Part shown: positions 27,072 through 35,611 of the stretch, one piece after another
How the letters are laid out: every line of letters begins with the position of its first letter
How positions within the stretch are numbered: position 1 is the stretch's first letter
From: an uncultured Bacilli bacterium
GTDB lineage: Bacteria; Bacillota_I; Bacilli_A; RF39; UBA660
Direction: 5' to 3'
Length of the DNA stretch: 64,000 nt
Assembly (NCBI GenBank): GCA_934101425.1
Contig: CAKOQQ010000006.1
Span: 29,095 to 93,094 of the forward strand
The notes under the pieces: model-generated
What the model was told of the DNA's origin: nothing
Databases searched by the model: none
What the model saw: the letters and a program-made list of their open reading frames with translations, nothing else
Made by a program: the position numbers and the translations under genes

Positions 27072-27100
27072 TTGACAAAATACGTTAAATTGTGTATAAT
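27072..27100 (+). promoter_or_regulatory. Consensus promoter of the NrtR-like gene
   Basis: TTGACA (27072-27077), 17-base spacer, TATAAT (27095-27100). Perfect consensus. Confidence 0.85.
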
Positions 27101-27114
27101 CGAGTGTACGATTA
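27097..27114 (+). promoter_or_regulatory. Operator-like inverted repeat over the -10 and start site
   Basis: TAATCG, six-base gap, CGATTA. It overlaps the -10 box and the expected +1, the position of a repressor site, directly before a gene for a winged-helix regulator. GTGT and ACAC flank it as weaker outer arms. Confidence 0.55.
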
Positions 27115-27131
27115 ACACAAAGGAGTATTGT

Positions 27132-27791
27132 ATGAAAGATTTAGTAAATTATAATGAGACATTAATAAGTATATTTAGTGTATTTGATGGAGAACTTAAA
27201 GTATTACTACTTAGAAAGAAAACAGAACCATATAAAGGATACTGGATATTACCTGGTAATTTACTTAGATGTGATGAAACAATTGAAAATAATATTACAG
27301 ACGCTGTATATGATTTAACTGGGCTTACAAATGTCTATATTGAACAAACATATTCATTTAGCGCATTAGATAGAAATCCAGATTATAGATTGATAGCTAT
27401 TAGTCATATTGGTCTTGTAGATAGTACAACTGTAGAAATAAAAAGAGAAGAAAGAGAAAATGTAGAAAGTGAATGGTTTAAAATAACTGATTTACCTAAA
27501 CTTGCATTTGATCATGAAATGATTTTAAATAAGAACATCAAATACTTATACTCAAAAATTATAAATAGTAATATATTAAAAATATTATTTCCTAGTGATT
27601 TTACATTACCAGAACTTCAAAAGGTATATGAACAAGTATTAGATAAACCACTAGATAGAAGAAACTTTAGAAAGAAATTTATTGCATTAGATTTAGTTGA
27701 AGATACATTAGAAAAGAATACAGGATTTAATGGAAGACCTGCAAAATTATATCGTTTTAAAGATGATATTAAAGAAAGGAACTTATTTTAA
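27132..27791 (+). CDS. NrtR-like regulator: degenerate Nudix domain plus winged helix
   Basis: A 219-residue protein; ATG 27132 follows AAAGGAG. Residues ~8-145 are a Nudix fold (VLLLRKKTEPYKGYWILPGN) and ~150-219 a winged-helix domain with FTLPELQKVYEQVL and DRRNFRKKF, ending GRPAKLYRF, as in the NrtR/ADP-ribose-sensing regulators of NAD metabolism. The Nudix box is degenerate: where RExxEE is expected it has AspAlaValTyrAspLeu, so hydrolase activity is unlikely and ligand sensing more probable. An inverted repeat over its own promoter suggests autorepression. No NAD biosynthesis gene is adjacent, so its regulon is unknown. Confidence 0.8.
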   Translation: MKDLVNYNETLISIFSVFDGELKVLLLRKKTEPYKGYWILPGNLLRCDETIENNITDAVYDLTGLTNVYIEQTYSFSALDRNPDYRLIAISHIGLVDSTTVEIKREERENVESEWFKITDLPKLAFDHEMILNKNIKYLYSKIINSNILKILFPSDFTLPELQKVYEQVLDKPLDRRNFRKKFIALDLVEDTLEKNTGFNGRPAKLYRFKDDIKERNLF

Positions 27792-28273
27792 TGAATAATA
27801 GAGGTTGGGGACTTGAAGCTATGATATTATGGTGTGCAGTACTTGGAATACTTCTAATTGTTGCAACTGTAATGATAAATAGTAGTATAAATAATATGTA
27901 TAATAATACTAATTCTAGTTCTAGTGTAATAAAAAAAGAAGATAAGACTCCTACTAAAGAAGAAGATAATAATAAAAAAGATAATGAGGAAGTGTATAGT
28001 TCATATTTAGAAAAAATGACAAGTGCTAGTAAGCTATACATTGAAAGAGAATATAATGACGCATTAGAACAAATAGATAATATGTATTTAACTACTACAT
28101 TCTTAATAAATAATGATTACTTATTAAGACTAGTAGATCCATCTAATAATTCATTAGAATGTATTGGATATGTAGAAGTAAAATATACTAATAATGAAGT
28201 AAATTATAAACCATATTTGAAATGTGGTAGTGATTATGAAACTAAAGGATATAATTCTAGTCATTTAGAGTAA
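27791..28273 (+). CDS. Single-pass secreted/pilin-like protein, unknown
   Basis: A 160-residue protein whose ATG overlaps the TAA of the NrtR-like gene. The N-terminus (NNRGWGLEAMILWCAVLGIL) has a Gly followed by an aromatic residue, a nearby Glu and a hydrophobic helix to ~32, loosely like a prepilin leader but not canonical. A Ser/Asn/Lys/Glu-rich linker (~35-70) and a small domain follow, with two Cys (LECIGYV, LKCGSDY) and a GYN end that recall the small pilins of this genome. I infer an extracellular, disulphide-bearing protein anchored or assembled by its N-terminal helix. Function unknown. Confidence 0.55.
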   Translation: MNNRGWGLEAMILWCAVLGILLIVATVMINSSINNMYNNTNSSSSVIKKEDKTPTKEEDNNKKDNEEVYSSYLEKMTSASKLYIEREYNDALEQIDNMYLTTTFLINNDYLLRLVDPSNNSLECIGYVEVKYTNNEVNYKPYLKCGSDYETKGYNSSHLE

Positions 28274-28280
28274 AAAAGTG

Positions 28281-28308
28281 TTGACAAATGTATATAAATA
28301 ATGATAAT
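28281..28308 (+). promoter_or_regulatory. str operon promoter
   Basis: TTGACA (28281-28286), 16-base spacer, GATAAT (28303-28308). It drives rpsL-rpsG-fusA after a ~95-base leader. Confidence 0.65.
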
Positions 28309-28323
28309 ATATTTGTGTTTGAT

Positions 28324-28351
28324 TTAAAGGTTTACATTAGTAAATCTTTAA
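28324..28351 (+). other. Leader hairpin before rpsL
   Basis: Twelve-bp stem TTAAAGGTTTAC / GTAAATCTTTAA (one G-U) with an ATTA loop, followed by ACACCTGGGTGTGTG before the ribosome site GGAGG. It has no T run, so it is not a terminator; it could be an autogenous control structure or mRNA stabiliser. Confidence 0.45.
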
Positions 28352-28404
28352 TTAAAATCAATTTTGAAACACCTGGGTGTGTGTAAGAAGGAAGGAGGAT
28401 AATT

Positions 28405-28821
28405 ATGCCTACAATAAATCAATTAGTAAGAAACCGTAGAAAAGACAAAGTTAGAAAAAGTAAATCTCCAGTTTTAGGTGTTGGTTACAACAGTAGAGAA
28501 AAGAAACAAACAAGTTTAAATTCACCACAAAAAAGAGGAGTATGTACAAGAGTTGGAACTATGGCTCCTAAAAAACCTAACTCAGCTTTAAGAAAATATG
28601 CCAGAGTTAGATTATCAAATGGAATGGAAGTAACTGCTTATATTCCAGGAGAAGGACATAACTTACAAGAACACAGTGTAGTATTAATAAGAGGAGGTCG
28701 TGTTAAAGACTTAATCGGGGTTAGATATCACATTATTCGTGGTACATTAGATACTGCAGGAGTTGAAAAAAGAGGTCAAGCTCGTTCAAAATACGGAGCT
28801 AAAAAAGCTAAAAAGAAATAA
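28405..28821 (+). CDS. rpsL: 30S ribosomal protein S12
   Basis: A 138-residue decoding-centre protein. [17 protein letters not shown] (~57-73) and the loop [19 protein letters not shown] (~85-103) are diagnostic. The Lys preceding Pro-Asn-Ser is the wild-type form at the streptomycin position. AAGGAGG precedes the ATG. First gene of the str operon. Confidence 0.98.
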   Translation: MPTINQLVRNRRKDKVRKSKSPVLGVGYNSREKKQTSLNSPQKRGVCTRVGTMAPKKPNSALRKYARVRLSNGMEVTAYIPGEGHNLQEHSVVLIRGGRVKDLIGVRYHIIRGTLDTAGVEKRGQARSKYGAKKAKKK

Positions 28822-28839
28822 TAAGTAAGGAGGACAAAT

Positions 28840-29307
28840 ATGCGTAAGAGACAAGCAACTAAAAGAGATGTGCTAGCAGATCCAATATATAATTCTAAAT
28901 TAGTTACTAAACTAATCAATAGATTAATGTTAGATGGAAAAAAAGGTGTGGCACAAACAATTTTATATGATGCTTTTGATATAGTTAAAGAAAAAACTGG
29001 TAATGAACCATTAGAAGTTTTTGAAAAAGCTTTAGCTAATATTAAACCAGCTCTAGAAGTTAAATCTAGAAGAGTTGGTGGAGCTAACTATCAAGTACCT
29101 ATTGAAGTAAGAGCTGATCGTAGTCAAGCACTAGGTCTTCGTTGGTTAGTACAATATGCTAGATTAAGAAATGGTCATTCAATGGCTGAAAATTTAGCAA
29201 ATGAAATAATTGATGCTTCAAATGGTATTGGTGCATCTGTTAAAAAACGTGAAGACACTCATAGAATGGCAGAAGCTAATAAAGCATTTGCTCATTATAG
29301 ATGGTAG
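28840..29307 (+). CDS. rpsG: 30S ribosomal protein S7
   Basis: A 155-residue assembly protein of the 30S head, binding the 3' major domain of 16S rRNA. The N-terminal [19 protein letters not shown] and the central [20 protein letters not shown] (~68-87) match S7. Standard length. AAGGAGG precedes the ATG; the gap to rpsL is 18 bases. In other bacteria S7 can repress this operon. Confidence 0.98.
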   Translation: MRKRQATKRDVLADPIYNSKLVTKLINRLMLDGKKGVAQTILYDAFDIVKEKTGNEPLEVFEKALANIKPALEVKSRRVGGANYQVPIEVRADRSQALGLRWLVQYARLRNGHSMAENLANEIIDASNGIGASVKKREDTHRMAEANKAFAHYRW

Positions 29308-29322
29308 GAAGGAAATTAGTAT

Positions 29323-31395
29323 ATGGCTCGTCAATATAGTTTAGATAAAATAAGAAACTTCGGTATCATGGCTCACATCGATGCTGGAAAAACAACTTGT
29401 ACTGAACGTGTACTATTCCATACAGGAAAAATCCATAAAATTGGGGAAACTCATGATGGTGCTTCTCAAATGGACTGGATGGCACAAGAACAAGAAAGAG
29501 GTATAACTATAACTTCAGCTGCAACAACTGCTTTCTGGAAAAATCATAGATTAAACATTATTGATACTCCAGGTCACGTTGACTTTACAGTTGAAGTATC
29601 AAGATCACTTCGTGTACTAGATGGTGCAGTAGCACTTTTAGATGCACAAGCTGGTGTTGAACCACAAACTGAAACAGTTTGGAGACAAGCAACCGAATTC
29701 AAAGTTCCTCGTATGATATTCTGTAATAAAATGGATAAAATGGGAGCAGACTTTGAATATAGTTTATCTACTATTGATAGTAGACTAGGAGTTAATGCAA
29801 AACCAATTCAATGGCCTATAGGTGCTGAAAATGAATTCCATGCAATTATTGACTTAGTAACTAGAACTGTATATCAATATGATAGAAAACAAGAAGAAGA
29901 ACCAAAAATTATCGATATTCCAGCTGATATGGTTGATTTAGTTGAAGAAAAAAGAAATGAATTAATCGAAGCAGTAGCTGAATTCGATGATGAACTTATG
30001 ACAAAATACCTAGATGGTGAAGAAATAAGTGTAGAATTAATCAAAAGAGCAATTAGAAAAGGAACATTAGCAGTAGAATTCTTCCCAGTACTATGCGGTA
30101 CTGCACTTGGAAATACTGGTATTAAATTACTTCTAGATGCTGTACTTGATTATTTACCAAGTCCACTTGATGTAGAAGCTATTAAAGGTGTAGATTTAGA
30201 TGGTAATGAAATCGAAAGACATCCATCTGATAATGAACCATTTAGTGCTTTAGCATTCAAGGTAATGACTGACCCATTCGTAGGTAAATTAACATTCTTT
30301 AGAGTTTATTCAGGACACTTAAGCAGTGGTTCTTATGTATTAAACGCTACTAAAGATGAAAAAGAAAGAATCGGAAGATTACTTTTAATGCATGCTAATA
30401 ACAGAAGTGAAATATCTGATGTTTACACAGGTGATATAGCTGCTGCTGTAGGTTTAAAAGATACTACTACAGGAGATACATTATGTGATGAAAAGAAACC
30501 ATGTATTCTTGAATCAATGGTATTCCCAGAACCAGTAATCGAACTTGCAGTAGAACCAAAATCAAAAGCTGACCAAGATAAAATGGCTACAGCATTACAA
30601 AAGTTAAGTGAAGAAGATCCAACATTCAGAGCTTCTACAAATCATGAAACTGGTCAAACTATTATCGCTGGTATGGGTGAACTTCACCTAGATATCATCG
30701 TTGATAGAATGAAAAGAGAATTCAATGTTGAAGCTAATATTGGTAAACCACAAGTATCTTATAGAGAAACAATCACTCAAGCTGGTGAATGTGAAGGTAA
30801 GTATATTAAACAATCTGGTGGTCGTGGACAATATGGACATGTATGGATTAAATTTGAACCAAATCCTGATAAAGGATATGAATTCGTTGATGCTATCGTA
30901 GGTGGAGTAGTTCCAAGAGAATACATCCCAGTTACTGACAAAGGATTACAAGATGCACTTAAAACAGGTGTACTTGCAGGATTCCCTATGATAGATGTAA
31001 AAGCAACATTATTTGATGGTTCATACCATGATGTTGACTCATCTGAAATGGCATTTAAGATTGCTGCATCTATGGCACTTAAAGAAGCTAAAAACAAATG
31101 TAAACCAATTATTCTTGAACCTATTATGAAAGTTCAAGTAGTAGTTCCTGATGAATATTTAGGAAATGTAATGGGTGACATTACTTCTAGAAGAGGTAGA
31201 CCATTAGGACAAGAATCTAGAGGAAATGCTTTAGCAATTGACGCTATGGTACCACTTTCAGAAATGTTCGGATATGCAACAAGCTTAAGATCAAATACTC
31301 AAGGTAGAGGAACATTTACAATGGTATTTGACCACTATGAAGAAGTTCCTAAAAATATCGCTGAAGATATTATTAAGAAAAATGGTGGAAATTAA
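29323..31395 (+). CDS. fusA: Elongation factor G
   Basis: A 690-residue translocation GTPase. G-domain motifs are AHIDAGKTT (~19), the switch I region [11 protein letters not shown] (~58), DTPGHVDFT (~83) and NKMD (~137). Domain III-V marks include GMGELHLDI and [10 protein letters not shown]. Codon choice favours C-ending codons compared with most neighbours, as expected for high expression. AAGGAAAT precedes the ATG. Confidence 0.98.
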   Translation: MARQYSLDKIRNFGIMAHIDAGKTTCTERVLFHTGKIHKIGETHDGASQMDWMAQEQERGITITSAATTAFWKNHRLNIIDTPGHVDFTVEVSRSLRVLDGAVALLDAQAGVEPQTETVWRQATEFKVPRMIFCNKMDKMGADFEYSLSTIDSRLGVNAKPIQWPIGAENEFHAIIDLVTRTVYQYDRKQEEEPKIIDIPADMVDLVEEKRNELIEAVAEFDDELMTKYLDGEEISVELIKRAIRKGTLAVEFFPVLCGTALGNTGIKLLLDAVLDYLPSPLDVEAIKGVDLDGNEIERHPSDNEPFSALAFKVMTDPFVGKLTFFRVYSGHLSSGSYVLNATKDEKERIGRLLLMHANNRSEISDVYTGDIAAAVGLKDTTTGDTLCDEKKPCILESMVFPEPVIELAVEPKSKADQDKMATALQKLSEEDPTFRASTNHETGQTIIAGMGELHLDIIVDRMKREFNVEANIGKPQVSYRETITQAGECEGKYIKQSGGRGQYGHVWIKFEPNPDKGYEFVDAIVGGVVPREYIPVTDKGLQDALKTGVLAGFPMIDVKATLFDGSYHDVDSSEMAFKIAASMALKEAKNKCKPIILEPIMKVQVVVPDEYLGNVMGDITSRRGRPLGQESRGNALAIDAMVPLSEMFGYATSLRSNTQGRGTFTMVFDHYEEVPKNIAEDIIKKNGGN

Positions 31396-31404
31396 TTAAA
31401 ATGC

Positions 31405-31433
31405 TTGATATTTTAATTGCAATATTATAAAAT
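31405..31433 (+). promoter_or_regulatory. Possible separate promoter for tuf
   Basis: TTGATA (31405-31410), 17-base spacer, TAAAAT (31428-31433). A hairpin AATTAAAAT / ATTTTAATT (~31393-31418) just before it lacks a T run, so some fusA transcripts may continue into tuf. Confidence 0.5.
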
Positions 31434-31470
31434 ATTATATGTATAGATAAGAAAAAGGAGGAAATATAAT

Positions 31471-32655
31471 ATGGCAAAACAAAAATTTGATCGTTCAAAA
31501 CCACATGTTAATATTGGTACAATTGGACACGTAGACCATGGTAAAACAACTTTAACAGCTGCTATTACTAATGTATTATCTAAGAAAGGATATGCTGATT
31601 TCGTAGATTATGCAAATATCGATAAAGCACCTGAAGAAAGAGAAAGAGGTATTACAATTAATACTGCTCACGTTGAATACCAAACTGATAAGAGACACTA
31701 TGCACACGTAGACTGCCCAGGACATGCTGACTATGTTAAAAACATGATCACTGGTGCTGCTCAAATGGACGGAGCTATCTTAGTTATAGCTGCTACAGAT
31801 GGTGTTATGGCTCAAACAAGAGAACACATCTTACTTGCTCGTCAAGTTGGTGTACCTCGTATTGTTGTATTCATGAACAAATGTGACATGGTAGATGACG
31901 CTGAATTATTAGATTTAGTTGAAATGGAAATCCGTGAATTATTAACTGAATACGGATACGATGGAGAAAACACTCCAATTATTAGAGGTTCTGCTCTAAA
32001 AGCTCTTGAAGGAGACGAAAAATATGAACAAGCTATCCTTGACTTAATGGATGCTGTTGATAATTGGATTGAAACTCCAGTTAGAGATACTGATAAACCA
32101 TTCTTAATGCCTATTGAAGACGTATTTACAATCACTGGTCGTGGAACAGTAGTTACTGGCCGTGTTGAAAGAGGTCAATTAAAATTAAATGACGAAGTTG
32201 AAATCGTTGGATTAAAAGACACTAAGAAATCAGTAGTAACTGGTATCGAAATGTTCAGAAAACAATTAGATTACGCTGAAGCTGGAGATAACGCTGGTGT
32301 ATTACTTAGAGGTATCTCTCGTGAAGATGTTGAAAGAGGTCAAGTATTAGCTAAACCTGGTACTGTAACTCCACATAAAAAATTCAAAGCTCAAGTTTAT
32401 ATCTTAAGCAAAGAAGAAGGTGGAAGACATACTCCATTCTTCACAAACTACAGACCACAATTCTATTTCAGAACAACTGACGTTACTGGTGTAATTGAAT
32501 TACCTGCTGGTGTAGATATGGTTATGCCTGGTGACAACGTTGAAATGACAGTTGAATTAATTGCTCCTATCGCTATCGAAAATGGAACTAAGTTCTCTAT
32601 TCGTGAAGGTGGTAGAACAGTTGGTGCTGGAAACGTTTCAGAAATTATTCAATAA
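31471..32655 (+). CDS. tuf: Elongation factor Tu
   Basis: A 394-residue GTPase delivering aminoacyl-tRNA to the ribosome. Motifs: GHVDHGKTT (~19), the effector loop [12 protein letters not shown] (~57), DCPGHADY (~80), NKCD (~135), and domain [15 protein letters not shown]. It has the most C-rich synonymous codons of the ordinary genes here, a sign of strong expression. AAAGGAGG precedes the ATG. A strong terminator follows. Confidence 0.98.
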   Translation: MAKQKFDRSKPHVNIGTIGHVDHGKTTLTAAITNVLSKKGYADFVDYANIDKAPEERERGITINTAHVEYQTDKRHYAHVDCPGHADYVKNMITGAAQMDGAILVIAATDGVMAQTREHILLARQVGVPRIVVFMNKCDMVDDAELLDLVEMEIRELLTEYGYDGENTPIIRGSALKALEGDEKYEQAILDLMDAVDNWIETPVRDTDKPFLMPIEDVFTITGRGTVVTGRVERGQLKLNDEVEIVGLKDTKKSVVTGIEMFRKQLDYAEAGDNAGVLLRGISREDVERGQVLAKPGTVTPHKKFKAQVYILSKEEGGRHTPFFTNYRPQFYFRTTDVTGVIELPAGVDMVMPGDNVEMTVELIAPIAIENGTKFSIREGGRTVGAGNVSEIIQ

Positions 32656-32666
32656 TTTGAATTTAC

Positions 32667-32697
32667 AAAGAAAACTATTTATTAGTTTTCTTTTTTT
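32667..32697 (+). terminator. Intrinsic terminator after tuf
   Basis: Eleven-bp stem AAAGAAAACTA / TAGTTTTCTTT, five-base loop, T run to 32697. It ends right where the next cassette begins. Confidence 0.85.
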
Positions 32698-32708
32698 GAT
32701 TATTATGA

Positions 32709-32714
32709 TATACT
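32709..32714 (+). promoter_or_regulatory. -10 box of pilin cassette 2
   Basis: TATACT, followed by TTAATATAGTAGGAGTGTG before the leader ATG. The same ~35 bases recur almost unchanged at 55043. No good -35 at 17 bases; it would fall in the tuf terminator. Confidence 0.5.
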
Positions 32715-32737
32715 TAATATAGTAGGAGTGTGAAAAT

Positions 32738-32791
32738 ATGACTAATATAGAAATAACTCACATTTGTGGGGGGGGGTATAGTATTTACTAA
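32738..32791 (+). CDS. Leader peptide 2, frame broken after nine-G run (17 aa)
   Basis: ATG 32738 starts a frame reading MetThrAsnIleGluIleThrHisIleCysGlyGlyGly, then TyrSerIleTyr and stop TAA (32789-32791). The Gly run is nine G (32768-32776). With eight G the frame would continue as IleValPheThrAsnGlnAsn to a TAG at 32832-32834, giving 31 residues and stopping inside the terminator hairpin, as leader 1 does. The downstream residues in that shifted frame resemble leaders 1 and 3, showing that the ancestral frame is the eight-G one. I read this as the off state of a slippage-prone leader. Translation is not proven. Confidence 0.55.
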   Translation: MTNIEITHICGGGYSIY

Positions 32792-32815
32792 CCAAAATAT
32801 AATTAGTCATATAAT

Positions 32816-32858
32816 AATCACAAAAACTAGATAGTATCTAGGTTTTTGTGATTTTTTT
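32816..32858 (+). terminator. Leader terminator (attenuator-like) before pilin 2
   Basis: Perfect 12-bp outer stem AATCACAAAAAC / GTTTTTGTGATT, inner TAGAT / ATCTA, then seven T (32852-32858). It lies between leader ORF 2 and the AAGGAGG of the pilin gene. The outer stem resembles 6314-6358, with compensating inner-stem differences. Confidence 0.8.
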
Positions 32859-32885
32859 GTGCTTCTATAAATATAAGGAGGATAT

Positions 32886-34001
32886 ATGAAAAAGAAAGGA
32901 TTTACATTAATAGAGCTTCTAGCAGTAATAGTAATATTAGCAGTTATTGCACTAATTGCAACACCAGCAGTATTAAATATTATAGAAGATTCAAAGCAAA
33001 GTGCAGCAGAAGCAAGTGCAAGAAATATAGTTAGTGCTGCAAAAACAAATTATATTAAAAATTCCATGATAGGAGAAAGTTCTGATGTTATTGACTTAGC
33101 AGGTAACAATTTAAAATATGATGGTTCTCAAGCTTTAAAAGGTAAAATAAAATATAGTGAAGATGGAAAAGTATATGGAAAAATGTATGTTAGTGGATAT
33201 TGCGTAGGCATATCTCCAGATGGCAGTGTTAGTAGTGAAAAAAAGGATATAGATGAATGTGAAACCTCACTAGAACCAATTACAATTACTTTAAATGGAA
33301 CAAACTTTACTGTGGAAAAAGGTTCTACAATTGCTAATTTAATAGAAGAAAAAAATAATGATGGAAGAATGGATCTACCAGATTCTACAGTAGGTGAATA
33401 TACTTATGGTGATTGGGATGGAGCGTTACTAGTATTTGATACAAAAGATACTACTCTTGTTAATTTAAAAAATAGAAAATTAGTAGATGGTGATACATTT
33501 GAGTCTAGTTACTTTAGTTATACAGCAAATTTTTCTTGGGATGATATTAAAAATAATAATTATGGTATAATTGGTACTAACCCAAGTATTATTGATAGTA
33601 AAACATCTTCATCATTAATGCCAGTACTATATAATCCTAAAGATACATATAAAGATATTGCAGTAGCTACATATCCAGGAAGTGTATTATGGATAATATC
33701 ATTTTCAGCTGATTATAAAGATGTCAAATTAATTGATAGTTATGATAAAAAAGAAATTATCAATAACTATATGTTAGGATATCCTAAAGGATTAAAAGTT
33801 AGAGATTGTGATAACTCATCATGTCAAAATGTTAGACATGTATTTACAGGTATATTGGACTCTAATGGCAATAAAGTATCTTTAAATACAAAAGTTAGTG
33901 ATAGAATAGTAGTAGATGTAATTTATTATGTAGAAAACGATGAAAGTTTAACATATGAACAAGCTAAAGCAAATGCCTTAAATAAAATTTTTGGAGAATA
34001 A
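32886..34001 (+). CDS. Prepilin-like protein 2 with a different C-terminal domain
   Basis: A 371-residue protein starting MKKKGFTLIELLAV with a type IV prepilin leader almost identical to those at 6383 and 55158 over the first ~50 residues, including AATPAVLNIIEDS-type sequence. The Cys pair (SGYCVGI ~103, DIDECE ~123) is kept. Beyond that the protein is unrelated to the other two: it has PITITLNGTNFTVEKGSTI (~130-148), a mixed domain, and one Cys pair DCDNSSC (~320). No C-type-lectin-like end and no G+C-rich segment are present. So the leader, promoter region and pilin N-terminus form a module joined to different heads. AAGGAGG precedes the ATG. Confidence 0.75.
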   Translation: MKKKGFTLIELLAVIVILAVIALIATPAVLNIIEDSKQSAAEASARNIVSAAKTNYIKNSMIGESSDVIDLAGNNLKYDGSQALKGKIKYSEDGKVYGKMYVSGYCVGISPDGSVSSEKKDIDECETSLEPITITLNGTNFTVEKGSTIANLIEEKNNDGRMDLPDSTVGEYTYGDWDGALLVFDTKDTTLVNLKNRKLVDGDTFESSYFSYTANFSWDDIKNNNYGIIGTNPSIIDSKTSSSLMPVLYNPKDTYKDIAVATYPGSVLWIISFSADYKDVKLIDSYDKKEIINNYMLGYPKGLKVRDCDNSSCQNVRHVFTGILDSNGNKVSLNTKVSDRIVVDVIYYVENDESLTYEQAKANALNKIFGE

Positions 34002-34028
34002 AAAAGAAACTATATTAGTTTCTTTTTT
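34000..34028. terminator. Bidirectional terminator after pilin 2 and the FemAB-like gene
   Basis: Thirteen-bp stem AAAAAAGAAACTA / TAGTTTCTTTTTT with a TAT loop, T runs on both strands, between convergent genes. Confidence 0.85.
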
Positions 34029-35268
34029 AATTTTTCTTTATATTTTTAGCTTTACTAAAGAATAAGAAATTCTTTTTAGTTAGTAATTCAAAGTCACCAG
34101 CATATTCTACTACTTTAGAACCAAAGTTTAATTTAAACATTCTAAGTCCATCATAAGATGCATCTTTACATTTAAATCCTGGAATACCACCTAAATTAAA
34201 TTTTTCATATCCTTCACTTTTATATTTTTCTATTAAAGACCAAATAAGATAATGTTTAGCATTTAAATATTTATAATTAGAGTTATAGCCATCTATAAGG
34301 ATATTAGCTTCTTTATCATGTTTTATAACATATACACCAGCTAAAGTAACACCTTCTGGATAATCTCTTAATATAGAAGTTGCTGTAGTTAAATCAATTT
34401 TAGCACTTTCAAACTTCTTATCTAAATTCATTTTTTTCGTTATTGTTTTACCTGTATTTCTACCAGTATTACTCATTATTCTTTCATCCATTTTATATGT
34501 TAGATCTTCATAATGAAGGAATTTTTTTTGAGCATAACTTAAAAATTCTTTAGTATCCAATTTTGCATAAAAATATTCGATTTCACCTTTTTCATCAAAA
34601 TATCTATATGCATCTTCTAAATAAGATTCTTTTCTAGGATATTTTTTTTCTGTTAATTTATATAATTCATTTATACTAGTTTCTTTACCTTTATATATTT
34701 TTATACCTTTAGTAACTGCTGATCTAATCTTAGTTCTATATTCTTTTTTAATATCTTTAAATAACTCTTCAATAGATTTTTCTTTTAAATCTATATAAGC
34801 TTCAAATCTTGGTTTTAATGCTTCAAATCCATTATTGTAACCTAAATGACGATATTCTAATTTTCTAAAATTATTAAAACATTTAAGATAATCGGGATTA
34901 GTATATATAACATCACCTTTTATATCATATATATTTCTAACTAGGGAAGGACAAATTTTAATTGCTACGACATTCCTTTTCTTTAAAAATCTTTTAATTA
35001 AATTTGTCATAGATTTTAATTTGCTGTAATCATTATAATCTAATAAATAACCTCTTGGAATATATGCATATTTTCTTTTTTCTATTTCTTTTATAAGAAT
35101 TAAGGCAGCACCAACTATTTCTCTATTATCAAATAAACCTATAGTAGATGTTTCATATCCCTCTTTATGCATTATAAAAGAATATTCTCTTGTTTGATAC
35201 AATGAAAAGAAATTAAAATTTCTAGAAAATTTATCGAATTCATCATTTGTTAATTCTCTTAGTTGCAT
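34027..35268 (-). CDS. FemAB-family aminoacyltransferase
   Basis: A 413-residue protein of the FemA/FemB/FemX family, which uses aminoacyl-tRNA to add residues to lipid II for peptidoglycan cross-bridges. It shows the paired GNAT-like halves: FFSLYQTREYSFIM near the N-terminus (~22), YAYIPRGYLLDY (~68), FKDIKKEYRTKIRSAVTKG (~167), and the C-terminal NLGGIPGFKCKDASYDGL (~370) with FKLNFG after it. The coiled-coil arm of Staphylococcus FemA seems short. GAGGTGGT precedes the ATG. The amino acid added is not predictable from sequence. Confidence 0.88.
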   Translation of the reverse strand: MQLRELTNDEFDKFSRNFNFFSLYQTREYSFIMHKEGYETSTIGLFDNREIVGAALILIKEIEKRKYAYIPRGYLLDYNDYSKLKSMTNLIKRFLKKRNVVAIKICPSLVRNIYDIKGDVIYTNPDYLKCFNNFRKLEYRHLGYNNGFEALKPRFEAYIDLKEKSIEELFKDIKKEYRTKIRSAVTKGIKIYKGKETSINELYKLTEKKYPRKESYLEDAYRYFDEKGEIEYFYAKLDTKEFLSYAQKKFLHYEDLTYKMDERIMSNTGRNTGKTITKKMNLDKKFESAKIDLTTATSILRDYPEGVTLAGVYVIKHDKEANILIDGYNSNYKYLNAKHYLIWSLIEKYKSEGYEKFNLGGIPGFKCKDASYDGLRMFKLNFGSKVVEYAGDFELLTKKNFLFFSKAKNIKKN

Positions 35269-35287
35269 AATACCACCTCATATAAAT

Positions 35288-35296
35288 ATTATATCA
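35288..35296 (-). promoter_or_regulatory. Extended -10 of the FemAB-like gene
   Basis: TGATATAAT on the minus strand, 20 bases before the ATG, another case of the short-leader module. Confidence 0.55.
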
Positions 35297-35319
35297 AAAA
35301 AATATACAAATGTATATTT
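35296..35319 (-). terminator. Terminator of the small Cys-rich gene
   Basis: Nine-bp stem AAATATACA / TGTATATTT with a two-base gap; a T run follows on the minus strand, just after the stop of the 35319 gene. Confidence 0.7.
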
Positions 35320-35474
35320 TATTTAATTTCTTTAAAGTTTTCGCACATTGTAGAGTACTTTGGATTTTCACTTAAAGAAGTTGATACTCTTATGCTTGAT
35401 AATTTACAGCACTCCTTATTACAATCACAATACTTACAATCAAATACATCACAATATATTACTTGTTTTTTCAT
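35319..35474 (-). CDS. Small Cys-rich protein, DUF1540-like
   Basis: A 51-residue protein starting at the ATG preceded by GGTGATACT (35474). Six Cys fall in a pattern close to DUF1540: CDVFDCKYCDCNKECC at residues 8-23, then IRVS, and a final MCENF. DUF1540 proteins are short, probably metal- or disulphide-stabilised, and of unknown function. A longer frame from 35510 exists but lacks a ribosome site. It lies between the FemAB-like gene and topA with its own terminator. Confidence 0.65.
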   Translation of the reverse strand: MKKQVIYCDVFDCKYCDCNKECCKLSSIRVSTSLSENPKYSTMCENFKEIK

Positions 35475-35559
35475 AGTATCACCAATATTATTATTTACAA
35501 AAAATGACAAAATATGCAGGAATTAAAAGATATATAAGGTATATAATTAATAAAGAAAG

Positions 35560-35588
35560 TTGACAAGCTTTAAAGAATAGTGTATAAA
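35560..35588 (+). promoter_or_regulatory. topA promoter
   Basis: TTGACA (35560-35565), 17-base spacer, TATAAA (35583-35588). Confidence 0.75.
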
Positions 35589-35611
35589 TTAATAACTGAA
35601 AGGAAGTTTTT

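Noticed and set aside
28324..28351. rpsL leader hairpin as a terminator
   Set aside because: It has no T run on its 3' side and lies between a good promoter and an essential operon.
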